Source: Hyphomicrobiales bacterium
Lineage (GTDB): Bacteria > Pseudomonadota > Alphaproteobacteria > Rhizobiales > Xanthobacteraceae
Length of the DNA stretch: 64,000 nt
Direction of reading: 5' to 3'
NCBI GenBank assembly: GCA_017305715.1
Contig: JAFKKG010000029.1
Location: forward strand, 1 to 64,000
In this document: positions 1 to 9,026 of the stretch, in pieces
How the letters are laid out: each line of letters opens with the position of its first letter
How positions within the stretch are numbered: the first letter of the stretch is position 1
The notes under the pieces: generated by a model
Database searches by the model: none
The model's input: only the letters and a program-made list of their open reading frames with translations
What the model was told of the DNA's origin: nothing
Translations under genes and position numbers: made by a program

Positions 1-640
1 CCGGCACCGAGAAGCTGTTGGTGGCGGGGATCAATTCGCCGCAGCGCAGCCCGTAGCCCTGCCGCCGGGTAGTGGCTACGAGCTGTGCGATGCGTTGGGG
101 ATCGCGCGCCAGCGCATTTTCTGGGGCCGGATGCCGGGACAGCCGGTCAATGATGGCATCTCGCTCCTCGTCAGGGCAGAAGGAGACGAAGGCACGGCCC
201 GATGAGGTTTGCAGCAACGGCAGGCGCGTTCCAACCAGCCCATGCTGGATCGAGAAGGGGCTAGTCCGGTGTGTCGACTCACGGACCAGCATCATGTCGG
301 CCTGCAGGGTGTGAAGATCGACCGGCCAGAGGACCTGCTTGCCCAACAGCTCGATCTCCGGCGCGGCGCACTCGCGCACCCAGGCCTCGTCGTTGTAGCC
401 GTCCGAAAGCGAACGAACATAAAGCGTGGGGTGCCAGCTTCCGTCCGATGGGCTGCGCTCGACGAACCCCAGCCCCTCAAGGGTTTCCAGGAGCCGCACC
501 ACCGTTGGGCGCGGCAGATCGAGGCGGCGCGCGATCTGCTGGGGATGGGCCCCTTTGTAGAGCGACAAATCCTGGAGGACGGCCAGACCCCGCTCGATGG
601 CGCGTACTGGAGCGAAATTGCGACGACGGGCGGTGCCCAT
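1..640 (-). CDS. IclR-family transcriptional regulator (3' end cut by window)
   Basis: The reverse strand is open from an ATG at 638-640 to the window edge, about 213 residues. The N-terminal 60 residues form a winged helix-turn-helix (RAIERGLAVLQDL, then a recognition helix near RRLDLPRPTVVRLLETLEG). The effector domain follows, with the typical GRAFVSFCPDEERDAII stretch. This is the IclR layout, of which 250-280 residues are usual, so roughly the last 50 are missing. It is divergent from the transporter operon starting at 756 and is its probable local regulator. The family binds small aromatic or carboxylic effectors; the effector here is unknown. Confidence 0.88.
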   Translation of the reverse strand, partial: MGTARRRNFAPVRAIERGLAVLQDLSLYKGAHPQQIARRLDLPRPTVVRLLETLEGLGFVERSPSDGSWHPTLYVRSLSDGYNDEAWVRECAAPEIELLGKQVLWPVDLHTLQADMMLVRESTHRTSPFSIQHGLVGTRLPLLQTSSGRAFVSFCPDEERDAIIDRLSRHPAPENALARDPQRIAQLVATTRRQGYGLRCGELIPATNSFSVP

Positions 641-668
641 GAGAAACTGAATGTGTGAGGGAAAAACC

Positions 669-683
669 GTTCAACAGGTGAAC
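669..683. promoter_or_regulatory. Inverted repeat in the iclR/ABC divergent promoter
   Basis: GTTCA-N5-TGAAC is a perfect 5-bp inverted repeat in the 115-bp gap between the divergent IclR gene and the binding-protein gene. IclR-family proteins bind short palindromes of this size, so it is a candidate operator. The short arms make chance a real possibility. Confidence 0.35.
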
Positions 684-755
684 TCTAGCCTGAAATGAGT
701 TGATGTTGAAAGCAACAATATTTCAAACAGCGGCGAATTCGTTGGGAGGTCGCTC

Positions 756-1949
756 ATGAAAATCAATCGTCGAAATCTGCTTTTGTCCGGTGCCGCGATG
801 CTCGCTGCCACCACTGGCGCCATTCCATACCTGCGCACCGCTAGCCATGCGGCAGGAAGCAAACCGCTCAAACTCGGCTGGTTTGCCGCGCTCTCGGGCC
901 CCTATGCCACCGGCGCGCTGGCCCAGGATGCCGGCCACCGGGCGGCGGTGGCCGAACTGAATGCCAAGGGCGGCGTTCTCGGTCGCCCGCTGGGACTCGT
1001 GACGCGCGACACCGTGGCCGATCCCGGCAAGGCCGTGAACTTCGTGCAGGAACTGCTGTTCTCGGAAAAGGTCGACGTGCTCTTCGGTCCCAACACGTCG
1101 GGCGAAGCCATGCCGATCCGCGATTTCATCGCCGAGGCCAACACGATCAACATGCCCACAGCCTTGATCGACCATGTGATTGATCCGAAGAAATATCCGT
1201 CGATCCTCCGCGTCGGCGGTTCGGCCGGCCAGCAGATCGAGGCGGGCATCATGTTCGCGCTCGATCGCTACAAGAGGCAGAAGATCGCGCTGTTCGTGGA
1301 CAACCTGTCCTACGGCGTACTCTGCCGTGATCTTGCGCTGGCCAAGATGAAGGCGCGCAACATCGCGCCGATCTATGTAGGTACACTGGATGCAAACAAG
1401 GTCGATCTCGGCGACGATATCATCAAGGCGCGCGACAGCGGCGCGGATGTGCTGCTGGTATGGTCGGCCTCGTCGTCATTCATGGCGCGCGTGCTGACGG
1501 CACGCGGCGAGCAAAAATGGGATGTCCCCGCGATCTGCGCGCCGATCGCGCTCAACGCGCAGATCGCCGATCTCGTCAAGAAGGACTACCTGAAGGGTGC
1601 CGTCGGCGTGGGCTTCCATCATCTCGCGGTGGACGGCGAAGGCAAGTTCGCGGCCGGCATCGAGAGGCTTGTCGTCGATCAGGCAGTGATCCTGGGGCCG
1701 CAACTGAAGAATGGCATCACCTGGATCCTGCTGGGCTATGCCTCGACCCTCCTTTGGGCCCGTGCGGTCGAGATCGCAAAGACATCCGAAACCGACGCAG
1801 TCATCCAGGCTCTGGAATCAATGGGCACCACGGAAACACTGTTCGGAAAGGTGGCGTTCGGTCCCGGCAACCGCGAGGGTCTTTCGATGGACGAGTACGC
1901 GCTGTTCGCCATCGCTTCGTTCCGCAACGGCGGTTTCTCGCTCGCGTGA
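756..1949 (+). CDS. Branched-chain-type ABC transporter periplasmic binding protein
   Basis: A 397-residue type I periplasmic binding protein of the LivJ/LivK superfamily. The N-terminus carries a twin-arginine-like signal (NRRNLLLSG then a hydrophobic stretch, cleavage probably near residue 32), so export may be by Tat. The mature part opens with LKLGWFAALSGPYATGALAQ, the usual ligand-fold start. An SD (GGGAGG) precedes the ATG. It is first in an operon with two permeases and two ATPases at 2005-5405. In this family ligands range from branched-chain amino acids to aromatic acids and amides; the substrate cannot be read from sequence. Confidence 0.9.
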   Translation: MKINRRNLLLSGAAMLAATTGAIPYLRTASHAAGSKPLKLGWFAALSGPYATGALAQDAGHRAAVAELNAKGGVLGRPLGLVTRDTVADPGKAVNFVQELLFSEKVDVLFGPNTSGEAMPIRDFIAEANTINMPTALIDHVIDPKKYPSILRVGGSAGQQIEAGIMFALDRYKRQKIALFVDNLSYGVLCRDLALAKMKARNIAPIYVGTLDANKVDLGDDIIKARDSGADVLLVWSASSSFMARVLTARGEQKWDVPAICAPIALNAQIADLVKKDYLKGAVGVGFHHLAVDGEGKFAAGIERLVVDQAVILGPQLKNGITWILLGYASTLLWARAVEIAKTSETDAVIQALESMGTTETLFGKVAFGPGNREGLSMDEYALFAIASFRNGGFSLA

Positions 1950-2004
1950 ACCGTCGTTGCTTCACAAGGCGCCCTGCGCTGGCTCTGGTTTGGAGGAGCA
2001 TTTC

Positions 2005-2862
2005 ATGCTCATCGTTCTGATTTCGGGGATCGCGCTGGGCTGCCTCTATGCCACGGTGGCCCTGAGCTACAACGTCATGTACTCCACCTCGAAGGTGCTC
2101 AGCATGGGCACCGGGCAGTTCGCCATGGTCGGCGGCATTGTGGGTGCCTGGACGCTCGGCGACCTCGGATGGCCGATCTGGGCGTCGCTGCCGCTGGTTG
2201 CGGCTGTCGGGCTCGCTTTTGGCTGGTTGACCGAATTCATTGCAATTCGCCGCACCATGAACGGCAGCGATGATCATCTCTGGATTCTCTCGACGCTCGC
2301 AGTCTCGATTATAGTGCAGCAGGCCATGGCGCTGTGGTGGGGTACCGAACCGCGTCCCTTTCCGCGGTTGATTCCGCAGGACTATGCCGGCATCGTTGAC
2401 CAGAAGTATTGGTTGCCGATCGTTACCGCCTTTTTCATGGCAGGCGCACTGGCGCTCTTCTATCGCAAGACTGCGATCGGCAAGATTTTCGTGGCGCTGT
2501 CCGACGACACCTTTGCCGTCAGTGCGCGCGGAATATCCGCAATCCGGATGCGTTCGCTGTCTTACGCGATCGCCGGCGCGATCGGAACGCTGGCCGGCTT
2601 CGTCACGGGTCAACTCACCTACGCTTACTTTGCCCTCGGGCTTTCGCTGACCTTGAACGGGTTCATCGCACTCACCATCGGCGGCATCGGTTCCGACATC
2701 GGCGCGCTCGCGGGCGGCATCATCTTCGGCGTGGTGACCACCTTAGTGGCCTATGTCTTCGGTTCCGAATTCCAGCAGACCATCGCGGTAGGGACGCTAG
2801 TCATCCTTCTGACCATGATCCCGTCGGGACTGTTCGGCAAGAAGCGGGTGCGTCAGGTATGA
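2005..2862 (+). CDS. livH: ABC transporter permease, LivH family
   Basis: Inner-membrane permease of 285 residues with about eight hydrophobic segments. ATG 2005 is chosen because TGGAGGAG lies just upstream and the protein then starts like LivH (MLIVLISGIALGCLYATVAL). The same frame is open far upstream through the binding-protein gene, but that part is a shadow. LivH-type conserved stretches are visible (LSMGTGQFAMVGG; ALTIGGIGSDIGALAGGII). It pairs with the LivM-type permease that overlaps its stop codon. Confidence 0.9.
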   Translation: MLIVLISGIALGCLYATVALSYNVMYSTSKVLSMGTGQFAMVGGIVGAWTLGDLGWPIWASLPLVAAVGLAFGWLTEFIAIRRTMNGSDDHLWILSTLAVSIIVQQAMALWWGTEPRPFPRLIPQDYAGIVDQKYWLPIVTAFFMAGALALFYRKTAIGKIFVALSDDTFAVSARGISAIRMRSLSYAIAGAIGTLAGFVTGQLTYAYFALGLSLTLNGFIALTIGGIGSDIGALAGGIIFGVVTTLVAYVFGSEFQQTIAVGTLVILLTMIPSGLFGKKRVRQV

Positions 2863-3869
2863 TTCTCAGATCACATCAGGGCCTCCTGCTGGCCGTCGTC
2901 GGCGTCGGCCTCGCCATTGCCTTCCCCAATCTCGTCAGCGACCGCTACATCTTGCGGATCGGCGAGATGGTCCTTGTCTATTGGATCATTGTCGCGGGGC
3001 TCAATCTTCTGGTGGGCTACACGGGGCTGATGTCGATCGGCCATGTGGGATTGCTTTCGATCGGCGGCTACGGCTTCGCCATCCTCGCCGGCAAGCTCGG
3101 ACTGGATCCGTTCGTGGCGCTCGCCTGTTCGGGCGCTCTTACCGCGGTCGCGGCTGGAGTGCTCTGTCTGCCCTCGCTGCGCCTGCCGGGGTTCTATTTC
3201 GCGTTGGCGACCATCGCCTTCGCGCTGATCATGGTCGAGCTAGCGCTCGGTTTCTCGGGATTGACCGGTGGCACGGTGGGGCTGTCGGTCCCTGCCTTTC
3301 CCGCTCCCTTCAGGCGCACGATCGGCGAATACTGGCTGGCGCTCGGGATCGCGGTTGTGGTCACCGCGATGACCTGGAACATCGCACACAGCATGTGGGG
3401 CCGTGCGATGATCTCCGTCCGCGACAGCGATGTCGCGGCCCAGAGCATGGCGGTCTCAATCTTCCGCACCAAGCTCACCGTCTTCCTGTTCTCGGGATTT
3501 TGTGCCGGCATTGCAGGTGCACTCTTTGCGCGGGCGCAGAGCCATATCACTCCGGAGGCCTTCAACTTCGACCTGTCGCTGATGTTCTTCACGGCCATCA
3601 TCATCGGCGGCCGCGGTTCAATCGTCGGCCCGATGCTGGGCACTCTGCTCCTTGCCGTGATCCCCGATGTCTTTGCCTCGATGCAGCGTTACACGGCGTT
3701 CTTCTACGGGGGCATCCTGCTCCTGGTCGTCTTGGCCATTCCGCAGGGATTGGGCGTTTGGGTGCGCGAGCATCTTGGTCGCGCCGGCGAGCGCGGAGAA
3801 ACGGATCGCCGTGGTGCCGAGGCCCCGAACATGGCGACCCTCAGCGCCCTTCTGCGGGAGAATGACTGA
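2859..3869 (+). CDS. livM: ABC transporter permease, LivM family
   Basis: Second inner-membrane permease, 336 residues. ATG 2859 overlaps the livH stop as ATGA, indicating translational coupling. The LivM landmarks are LNLLVGYTGLMSIGHVGLLSIGGYGF near residue 50 and the C-terminal FFTAIIIGGRGSIVGPMLGTLL cytoplasmic coupling region. The C-terminal tail after the last membrane segment is rich in charged residues. It forms the translocation pore with LivH and is energised by the two downstream ATPases. Confidence 0.9.
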   Translation: MILRSHQGLLLAVVGVGLAIAFPNLVSDRYILRIGEMVLVYWIIVAGLNLLVGYTGLMSIGHVGLLSIGGYGFAILAGKLGLDPFVALACSGALTAVAAGVLCLPSLRLPGFYFALATIAFALIMVELALGFSGLTGGTVGLSVPAFPAPFRRTIGEYWLALGIAVVVTAMTWNIAHSMWGRAMISVRDSDVAAQSMAVSIFRTKLTVFLFSGFCAGIAGALFARAQSHITPEAFNFDLSLMFFTAIIIGGRGSIVGPMLGTLLLAVIPDVFASMQRYTAFFYGGILLLVVLAIPQGLGVWVREHLGRAGERGETDRRGAEAPNMATLSALLREND

Positions 3870-4673
3870 ATGCACGCGATTCATCCCGATGCACGCCATA
3901 GCGTGGTGGCGCTCGGTTCCGACACGCTCGCGGTCCGCCACGTCTCGAAGACGTTCGGCGGATTGAAGGCGGTCAGCGACGTGTCGCTCGCGATCCGCGC
4001 TGGTCAGATTCACGGCCTGATTGGGCCGAACGGCTCCGGCAAGACGACCATGCTCAACCTCGTGAGCGGCTACTACGCCATCGATGAGGGATCGGTGATG
4101 CTGTGTGGGCAGGAGATGAGCCCGCTCGATGTCCGTTCCCGCGCCCGCGCAGGCATCGCGCGCACCTTCCAGAAGCCGCGGCTGCTGCCCTCGCTCACCG
4201 TGCTCGATAACGTCATGCTTGGTGGCTGGGGTGGAGTACGAGCCGGATTTCTCGAGACCGCAATGAGCTTGCCGCGACCGCGGCGGGAGGAGCGGCAGCT
4301 TCGCGAACGCGCGCGGGCTCTGCTTGACGCCTCCGGTCTCGGCAAGCTGGCCCAGCGTCGCTGCGAGTATCTCGAGCACGCGGAGCGACGATTTCTCGAG
4401 ATCGTTCGCGCACTCATGATCCGGCCGAAGATTCTGTTGCTCGATGAACCTGCGGGCGGTCTGACCGGACTGGAGATCGACTATTTGGGCCAGATCATCC
4501 GTTCCGTCGCCGACGCCGGCATCGGCGTGATGCTGGTCGAACATCATACAGACTTCGTCTTCAGACTGAGCGATCACGTGACGGTGCTGAATTTGGGTAG
4601 GACCCTGGCGGAGGGTACTCCCGACGCGGTGCGCAACGACGCCGAGGTCATCCGCGTCTATCTCGGGAGCTAA
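3870..4673 (+). CDS. livG: ABC transporter ATPase, LivG family, with altered signature motif
   Basis: ATP-binding subunit of 267 residues whose start codon directly follows the livM stop. Walker A is GPNGSGKTT (residues 52-60) and Walker B is ILLLDEPAGG (about 189-198), with the switch histidine in VEHHTDF. The ABC signature, usually a G-Q or G-E centred motif in LivG, reads LEHAERRFLEI at about residue 168, so the key glycine is alanine. The paired LivF has a normal LSGGQ, so the dimer could keep one fully canonical composite site. Confidence 0.88.
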   Translation: MHAIHPDARHSVVALGSDTLAVRHVSKTFGGLKAVSDVSLAIRAGQIHGLIGPNGSGKTTMLNLVSGYYAIDEGSVMLCGQEMSPLDVRSRARAGIARTFQKPRLLPSLTVLDNVMLGGWGGVRAGFLETAMSLPRPRREERQLRERARALLDASGLGKLAQRRCEYLEHAERRFLEIVRALMIRPKILLLDEPAGGLTGLEIDYLGQIIRSVADAGIGVMLVEHHTDFVFRLSDHVTVLNLGRTLAEGTPDAVRNDAEVIRVYLGS

Positions 4674-4676
4674 GGC

Positions 4677-5405
4677 ATGGCGAAAAAGAAGGGCGCGGCA
4701 CTGCTCGAGATTTCCGATCTCGACGTCTCCTATGGCAAGGCCCCGGTTGTGATCGGCGCCTCGCTCGTGGTCCATGAGGGTGAGTTTCATGCGATCCTCG
4801 GCCGCAACGGCGCAGGCAAGAGCACCATGCTTCACGCGGTCTCCGGTTTGATCGCCAAGCGTGGTGGACGGGTTCGCTTCGACGGGAAGGACATCACTTC
4901 GTCCAGTCCGGAGAAGATCGTGGAATTGGGCCTGATCCAGGTCCTCGAAGGTCACCGGATATTTCCCTCGCTCTCGCTGCAGGACAATCTGGATGTTGCT
5001 GCCTATCCGATCAGAAGGCGAGGAAAACGGGTCGACTACGAACGCATCTACCGGCTCTTTCCCGAGCTCGCCGCCAAGCGCAACGATCCAGCCTCGTCGC
5101 TTTCAGGGGGGCAGCAACAGATCCTCGCTGTGGGCCAAGGTATCCTGGCCGAGCCGCGGCTATTGATCCTGGACGAGCCGTCGGGTGGCCTCGCGCCTAT
5201 CGTCGTCGATCGAATCCTGGACGTCGCGGCTCAGCTCGCGCACGAAGGCGCTGCGATCATTCTGGTAGAGCAATTGGTCGAAAAGGCCCTCCGCCGCGCC
5301 GACACGGCGTGCGTGATGGATACCGGGCGCATCGTTCATCAGGGCACCGCCGAGGAAATGGCATCGAGCTCGGTCGTGCGCGAAATCTATCTGGGCCACG
5401 GCTGA
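4677..5405 (+). CDS. livF: ABC transporter ATPase, LivF family
   Basis: Second ATPase, 242 residues. Walker A GRNGAGKST (residues 42-50), signature LSGGQ (about 141-145), Walker B LLILDEPSGG, and the family-typical VEQLVEKAL after the switch region. It begins three bases after the livG stop and ends the transporter operon. Cytoplasmic; it drives uptake with LivG through the LivH/LivM pore. Confidence 0.9.
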   Translation: MAKKKGAALLEISDLDVSYGKAPVVIGASLVVHEGEFHAILGRNGAGKSTMLHAVSGLIAKRGGRVRFDGKDITSSSPEKIVELGLIQVLEGHRIFPSLSLQDNLDVAAYPIRRRGKRVDYERIYRLFPELAAKRNDPASSLSGGQQQILAVGQGILAEPRLLILDEPSGGLAPIVVDRILDVAAQLAHEGAAIILVEQLVEKALRRADTACVMDTGRIVHQGTAEEMASSSVVREIYLGHG

Positions 5406-5519
5406 CGAGGTCGCGGCCAAGGCTCCCACTCCCGATGAGCGGCTGAGCGTCGTGCTGAATCACAACGGGCGAGAGACGCCAGCCTCCGCTCGAACATCGT
5501 TGGCTTGAGGAAGAAGAAC

Positions 5520-6314
5520 ATGTCACAGTCGAATGCACTCGCGCGTTATCACGGCAAGGCGGCTCTGGTCACCGGTGGCCTCGGGGCTATGGGCCTCGCC
5601 ATCGGGCGCCGCCTTACCGAGGAAGGGGCCGAGGTCTATCTCGCCGATGTCACCACCGAGGATGGCGGCCGTATCGCGGAGGCCTATGCAGGACTCGTCC
5701 AACCCCACGTATTGCAACTGGACGTGACTTCTGCCGAAAGCTGGAGCGCGGCAATGGCCTCAATTCTCGCGACGAGCGGCGGGCTGCACCTCCTGATCAA
5801 CAACGCCGGAGTGATTACGCCGGTGCCACAGCCGATCGCCGATGTTCCGCTGGAGGAATTTCACCGCGTGCTGAAGGTGAATCTCGATGGTGTGCTGCTG
5901 GGGACCCAGGCTGCGCTGAAGGTGATGAAGCGAGGCGTTGGCGCGGCCATCGTGAACCTGGGTTCGCTCGCTGCATACACGGGGTCGGCGGACAACGGCA
6001 CTTATGGTGTTTCCAAGGGAGCGGTGCGCGCGCTCACGAAGCATTCTGCACTGTCGGCCGCGCGCAATGGTCATGACGTGCGCATCAACGTGGTGCATCC
6101 GGGCTATGTCTGGACGCCGCTAGTGGCGGCGAAAGCTGCTGGCCAGTTTGGTAGCGAGCCGGCTGCGCGCGATGCCTTCTCGAAAATGAACCCATCCGGT
6201 CGCATTGTGGAGCCGTCCGATGTAGCGGCCGCTATTGCCTTTCTGGGCTCGCAGGATGCGCGCATGATTCATGGCGCAGATCTGGTGATCGACGGTGGCA
6301 GGCTGATTCAGTGA
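5520..6314 (+). CDS. Short-chain dehydrogenase/reductase (SDR)
   Basis: Classical SDR of 264 residues, NAD(P)-dependent. The Rossmann motif VTGGLGAMGLAIG sits near residue 17, NNAG near residue 95, and the active-site serine and YGVSK tetrad lie in NLGSLAAYTGSADNGTYGVSK. ATG 5520 is preferred over an in-frame TTG at 5505 because a GAGGAAGAAG SD sits between them. It follows livF by 114 bp in the same direction and probably processes the imported compound or its first product. Substrate unknown. Confidence 0.88.
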   Translation: MSQSNALARYHGKAALVTGGLGAMGLAIGRRLTEEGAEVYLADVTTEDGGRIAEAYAGLVQPHVLQLDVTSAESWSAAMASILATSGGLHLLINNAGVITPVPQPIADVPLEEFHRVLKVNLDGVLLGTQAALKVMKRGVGAAIVNLGSLAAYTGSADNGTYGVSKGAVRALTKHSALSAARNGHDVRINVVHPGYVWTPLVAAKAAGQFGSEPAARDAFSKMNPSGRIVEPSDVAAAIAFLGSQDARMIHGADLVIDGGRLIQ

Positions 6315-6465
6315 GGCAATGCTCCCGATGCATCATCCCTAAGCGATCTCGGCGCCCGCGTCGCAAGGCGGTGCCGTAGGGAAATTCGCGGAAGAGGCGT
6401 CAGACGCGATTCGATCCATTTACAGGTGTAACTGCGAGACGCGCGGCCATGGTTGGCGCGCCCAG

Positions 6466-7473
6466 CTATAGCAGCATCAGCTGGGCAAGCTGAGCCTTGT
6501 CCGATATCTCCAGCTTTTCGTAAATGCGCCGCAAGTGGTGGCGAACTGTCGCTGGCGAAATGGCAAGACGAAGGGCGATCTCCTTGTAGGAATCTCCCTT
6601 GGCGAAGGCGCTGGCGATCGCCTGCTCCCGGTTGGACAGGAAGTCAGCCGGCGCTCTCTTGCTGACTAACAGCAGAACCCAGTCGCGAACTCCAGACGCT
6701 TTGACGACGAGTCGATTGCCAGTGAAGGACGAACTGTGCCGCTGACAGACCCGGATAAGGGCCGCCGGCAAGGCAGGGCTTCGCCAGTCGGGCCATTCTT
6801 CCCGCATGAGCTCTGCAAAGCCCGGCGCCGCGTCATGCACAACGCCCTTGCGATCAGCTAGGGCCACTAGAAATCCCAGATCCATTCTGGACATGCGCAA
6901 TTGGGAAATCTGCGTGATACGATTGTAGCTCCAGCAGGCGAATAGGTGCGGGACGATCAATTGAGTAAGCAGGCGGTCTTCTTCCGTGAACCGACGATCC
7001 TTGTCCTTGCGGTAGAGGACGAGAAAGGTGAGGATATTCACGTTGCGGTTCAGGTCGAACGTAAACAAGAGGTGTCGAATGCCGAGGACTTCGGTGACCG
7101 CCCTTATCTGTGGCGCATCGGTGAAGAATTCCGGTAGCTCGCAATTGAGCGTGTGCCCGGGACCCTTGCTCACCATCCGAATCATATTTGGATCGTGCCG
7201 AACACTTTCCCAAAGCTCGCCGAAATCGGCCGGGAGTCTGTAGGTGTAGGAGTTGTGCACATCGAAGGCCCGAATCGCGGTGGCCGACATCCCCCACCAT
7301 GCCGAGTCGAAAGAAACGTGCTCGGATAGCAGGTCGAGAGCCTGCTCTTGGAAACGCTCCATGGGCGCTGCCAACGCAGCACGATGCAGGTCGAATACGA
7401 ATCTGCTGAAGCTTTCGACGTATTCGATGTCCTGAAGCACTCCCGGATTCCTCAGTTTTTTGCGCCGCAGCAC
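6466..7473 (-). CDS. LuxR-type helix-turn-helix regulator
   Basis: A protein of up to 335 residues with a C-terminal LuxR/GerE DNA-binding domain (about 272-330; the core is LSNREQAIASAFAKGDSYKEI followed by ISPATVRHHLRRIYEKLEI). The N-terminal 250 residues match no domain I can name. They begin with an alpha-helical segment and are presumably a sensor. GTG 7473 gives the longest form; a GTG at 7440 with AGGA upstream is an alternative start. It is divergent from the acyl-CoA dehydrogenase operon at 7721 and likely controls it. It shares its architecture with the second LuxR-type gene at 16527. Confidence 0.8.
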   Translation of the reverse strand: MLRRKKLRNPGVLQDIEYVESFSRFVFDLHRAALAAPMERFQEQALDLLSEHVSFDSAWWGMSATAIRAFDVHNSYTYRLPADFGELWESVRHDPNMIRMVSKGPGHTLNCELPEFFTDAPQIRAVTEVLGIRHLLFTFDLNRNVNILTFLVLYRKDKDRRFTEEDRLLTQLIVPHLFACWSYNRITQISQLRMSRMDLGFLVALADRKGVVHDAAPGFAELMREEWPDWRSPALPAALIRVCQRHSSSFTGNRLVVKASGVRDWVLLLVSKRAPADFLSNREQAIASAFAKGDSYKEIALRLAISPATVRHHLRRIYEKLEISDKAQLAQLMLL

Positions 7474-7720
7474 AAGATGCGTTCATTTGAACGATATCGG
7501 ATGCTGCCGTTCGTCCGATTATAGGGGCGATCACCGCCCGTCGCCAGAGAATGTGGCGGGCTAGGTAGGCAGTGCCGGTGCCCGCTACGGAGGGGAAGCC
7601 TGGAAGGAGAATGAAGATCGCGGTTGGCCTGTAGCGAAACACGTGTCGATTCAGCGGCGGCGTTGCCTGCCGCGGCTACGGCATCCTCTTCAGTAAAATA
7701 GAGAAAGTCGGGAGGGAAAT

Positions 7721-8989
7721 ATGTTTGTATTTGACAAGATGCCGGATCCTGTTCTCGGCCTAGGCGGCCTCGAGCCAGGACTCTCCACCGAAGAAAAGGC
7801 GGTGCAAGGCGCGGCGCATCAGTTTGCAAGGGAGGTCATGCGGCCAATTGGCGTCGCCCTGGACAAGATGACGCCCGAAGAGGTGATTGCACACAGCTCG
7901 CCTATTTGGAGCTACCTGAAGCAGATCAAAGATAGCGGTCTTCTTGATCTCAAGGCGCTCGCTGCGATGTCCGCGCAAGAAAAAGCGCGCATGATGCCTC
8001 TCATCTTTGAAGAACTGGGCTGGGGGGACTCGGGCCTTACCATTGCGGCAATCGCCCTTTCTTTCCCCGCATTCGCTGCCGGGATGAGCGGCAATCCGGA
8101 ACTCATTGAAGAGTTCGGGTCGTCGCTCGGTTGCTGGGTGGGCACGCAACCCGACCGCGGCAGCGACGCTGTTGACTGGGACGCAACCGAGGTTCATCCG
8201 GGCGCGCGTCAGCCTCGCGGCAATCTCAACGCAAAGGTTGTCGGAGACCAAGTGGTTGTCAACGGCCAGAGCGCGGCATGGGTGAGCGCCGGCCCCCTCG
8301 CGCAAAGCGCCTTTGTTTGCTGCCAATGCGACTACGGCGACGGACTTTGGGACGCCCAGGGCCGCCCGAACCTGATCAACGTCCTGGTTCCCTTCGACCA
8401 CCGGGTAACCAAGGGCAAGCCGCTCAACAAGCTCGGGCAGCGGGCGTTGCCTCAGGGCGAAATCTTCTTCAACGAAGTCGTGCTTTCCAAGAAGTACATT
8501 ATGAACGGGCGCGACACCGCGGCCGGCGGCCTCTTCGGCATCGTCACCTTCGCCAACATGGACATGGCGATGACGTTTACCGGCGTCGCTCGCGCCGCAT
8601 TTGAGCATGCGCTCGCGTACGTGCACGAGCGCAAGCAGGGCGGTGTCGCCCTCATCAATCATCAAAGCGTTCGCGCCCGCATCTTCAACATGTGGCGAAA
8701 AGTCGAGACCGCGCGCGCCCTTACGCGCCGGGTCGTCGACTTCAATTTCGGATCGAACGGCCCGCATCTGCTTGCTTCGATAACAGGGAAAACCTTCGTC
8801 ACTCAGACGGCCGTCGAGGTCGCAAATGAGGCTTTGCAGCTCTTCGGCGGCAATGGGCTGGCGAAAGACTACCCTCTGGAAAAGCTTTTGCGTGACGCCA
8901 CTGCCTCACTCATTGAAGACGGAGAGAACAATCTCCTCTCCCTCAAAGGCGCGACATGGCTCAGCAAGTGGTACCAACACCACTCCTGA
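7721..8989 (+). CDS. Acyl-CoA dehydrogenase family flavoprotein
   Basis: 422 residues with the acyl-CoA dehydrogenase fold: N-terminal helical domain (LSTEEKAVQGAAHQFAREVM), a central beta domain, and a C-terminal helical domain containing EALQLFGGNGLAKDYPLEKL and LRDATASLIEDGENNLL. In the medium-chain enzymes the last segment carries the catalytic glutamate in a YEGT context; here the equivalent stretch is IEDGEN, so a glutamate is available. A strong GGGAGGGA SD precedes the ATG. First gene of a CoA-ester operon with a thiolase, an oxidoreductase, a ligase and an SDR. FAD-dependent alpha,beta-dehydrogenation of an acyl-CoA is the expected reaction. Confidence 0.85.
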   Translation: MFVFDKMPDPVLGLGGLEPGLSTEEKAVQGAAHQFAREVMRPIGVALDKMTPEEVIAHSSPIWSYLKQIKDSGLLDLKALAAMSAQEKARMMPLIFEELGWGDSGLTIAAIALSFPAFAAGMSGNPELIEEFGSSLGCWVGTQPDRGSDAVDWDATEVHPGARQPRGNLNAKVVGDQVVVNGQSAAWVSAGPLAQSAFVCCQCDYGDGLWDAQGRPNLINVLVPFDHRVTKGKPLNKLGQRALPQGEIFFNEVVLSKKYIMNGRDTAAGGLFGIVTFANMDMAMTFTGVARAAFEHALAYVHERKQGGVALINHQSVRARIFNMWRKVETARALTRRVVDFNFGSNGPHLLASITGKTFVTQTAVEVANEALQLFGGNGLAKDYPLEKLLRDATASLIEDGENNLLSLKGATWLSKWYQHHS

Positions 8990-9026
8990 GCCCCCATAAC
9001 GTCAAAAAAAACGAGAGTGAGCTCAA

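Noticed and set aside
2409-2858. N-terminal extension of the LivM frame
   Set aside because: The frame is open upstream through livH, but LivM similarity and the ATGA junction start at 2859.
3618-4955. 445-codon frame on the minus strand
   Set aside because: It runs antisense across livG and parts of livM and livF, which carry complete ATPase and permease motifs. No SD and no recognisable domain.
7481-7492. GTTCATTTGAAC as an operator of the LuxR-type regulator
   Set aside because: The arms are only 5 bp and LuxR/GerE sites are usually longer; kept only as a comparison with 669-683.
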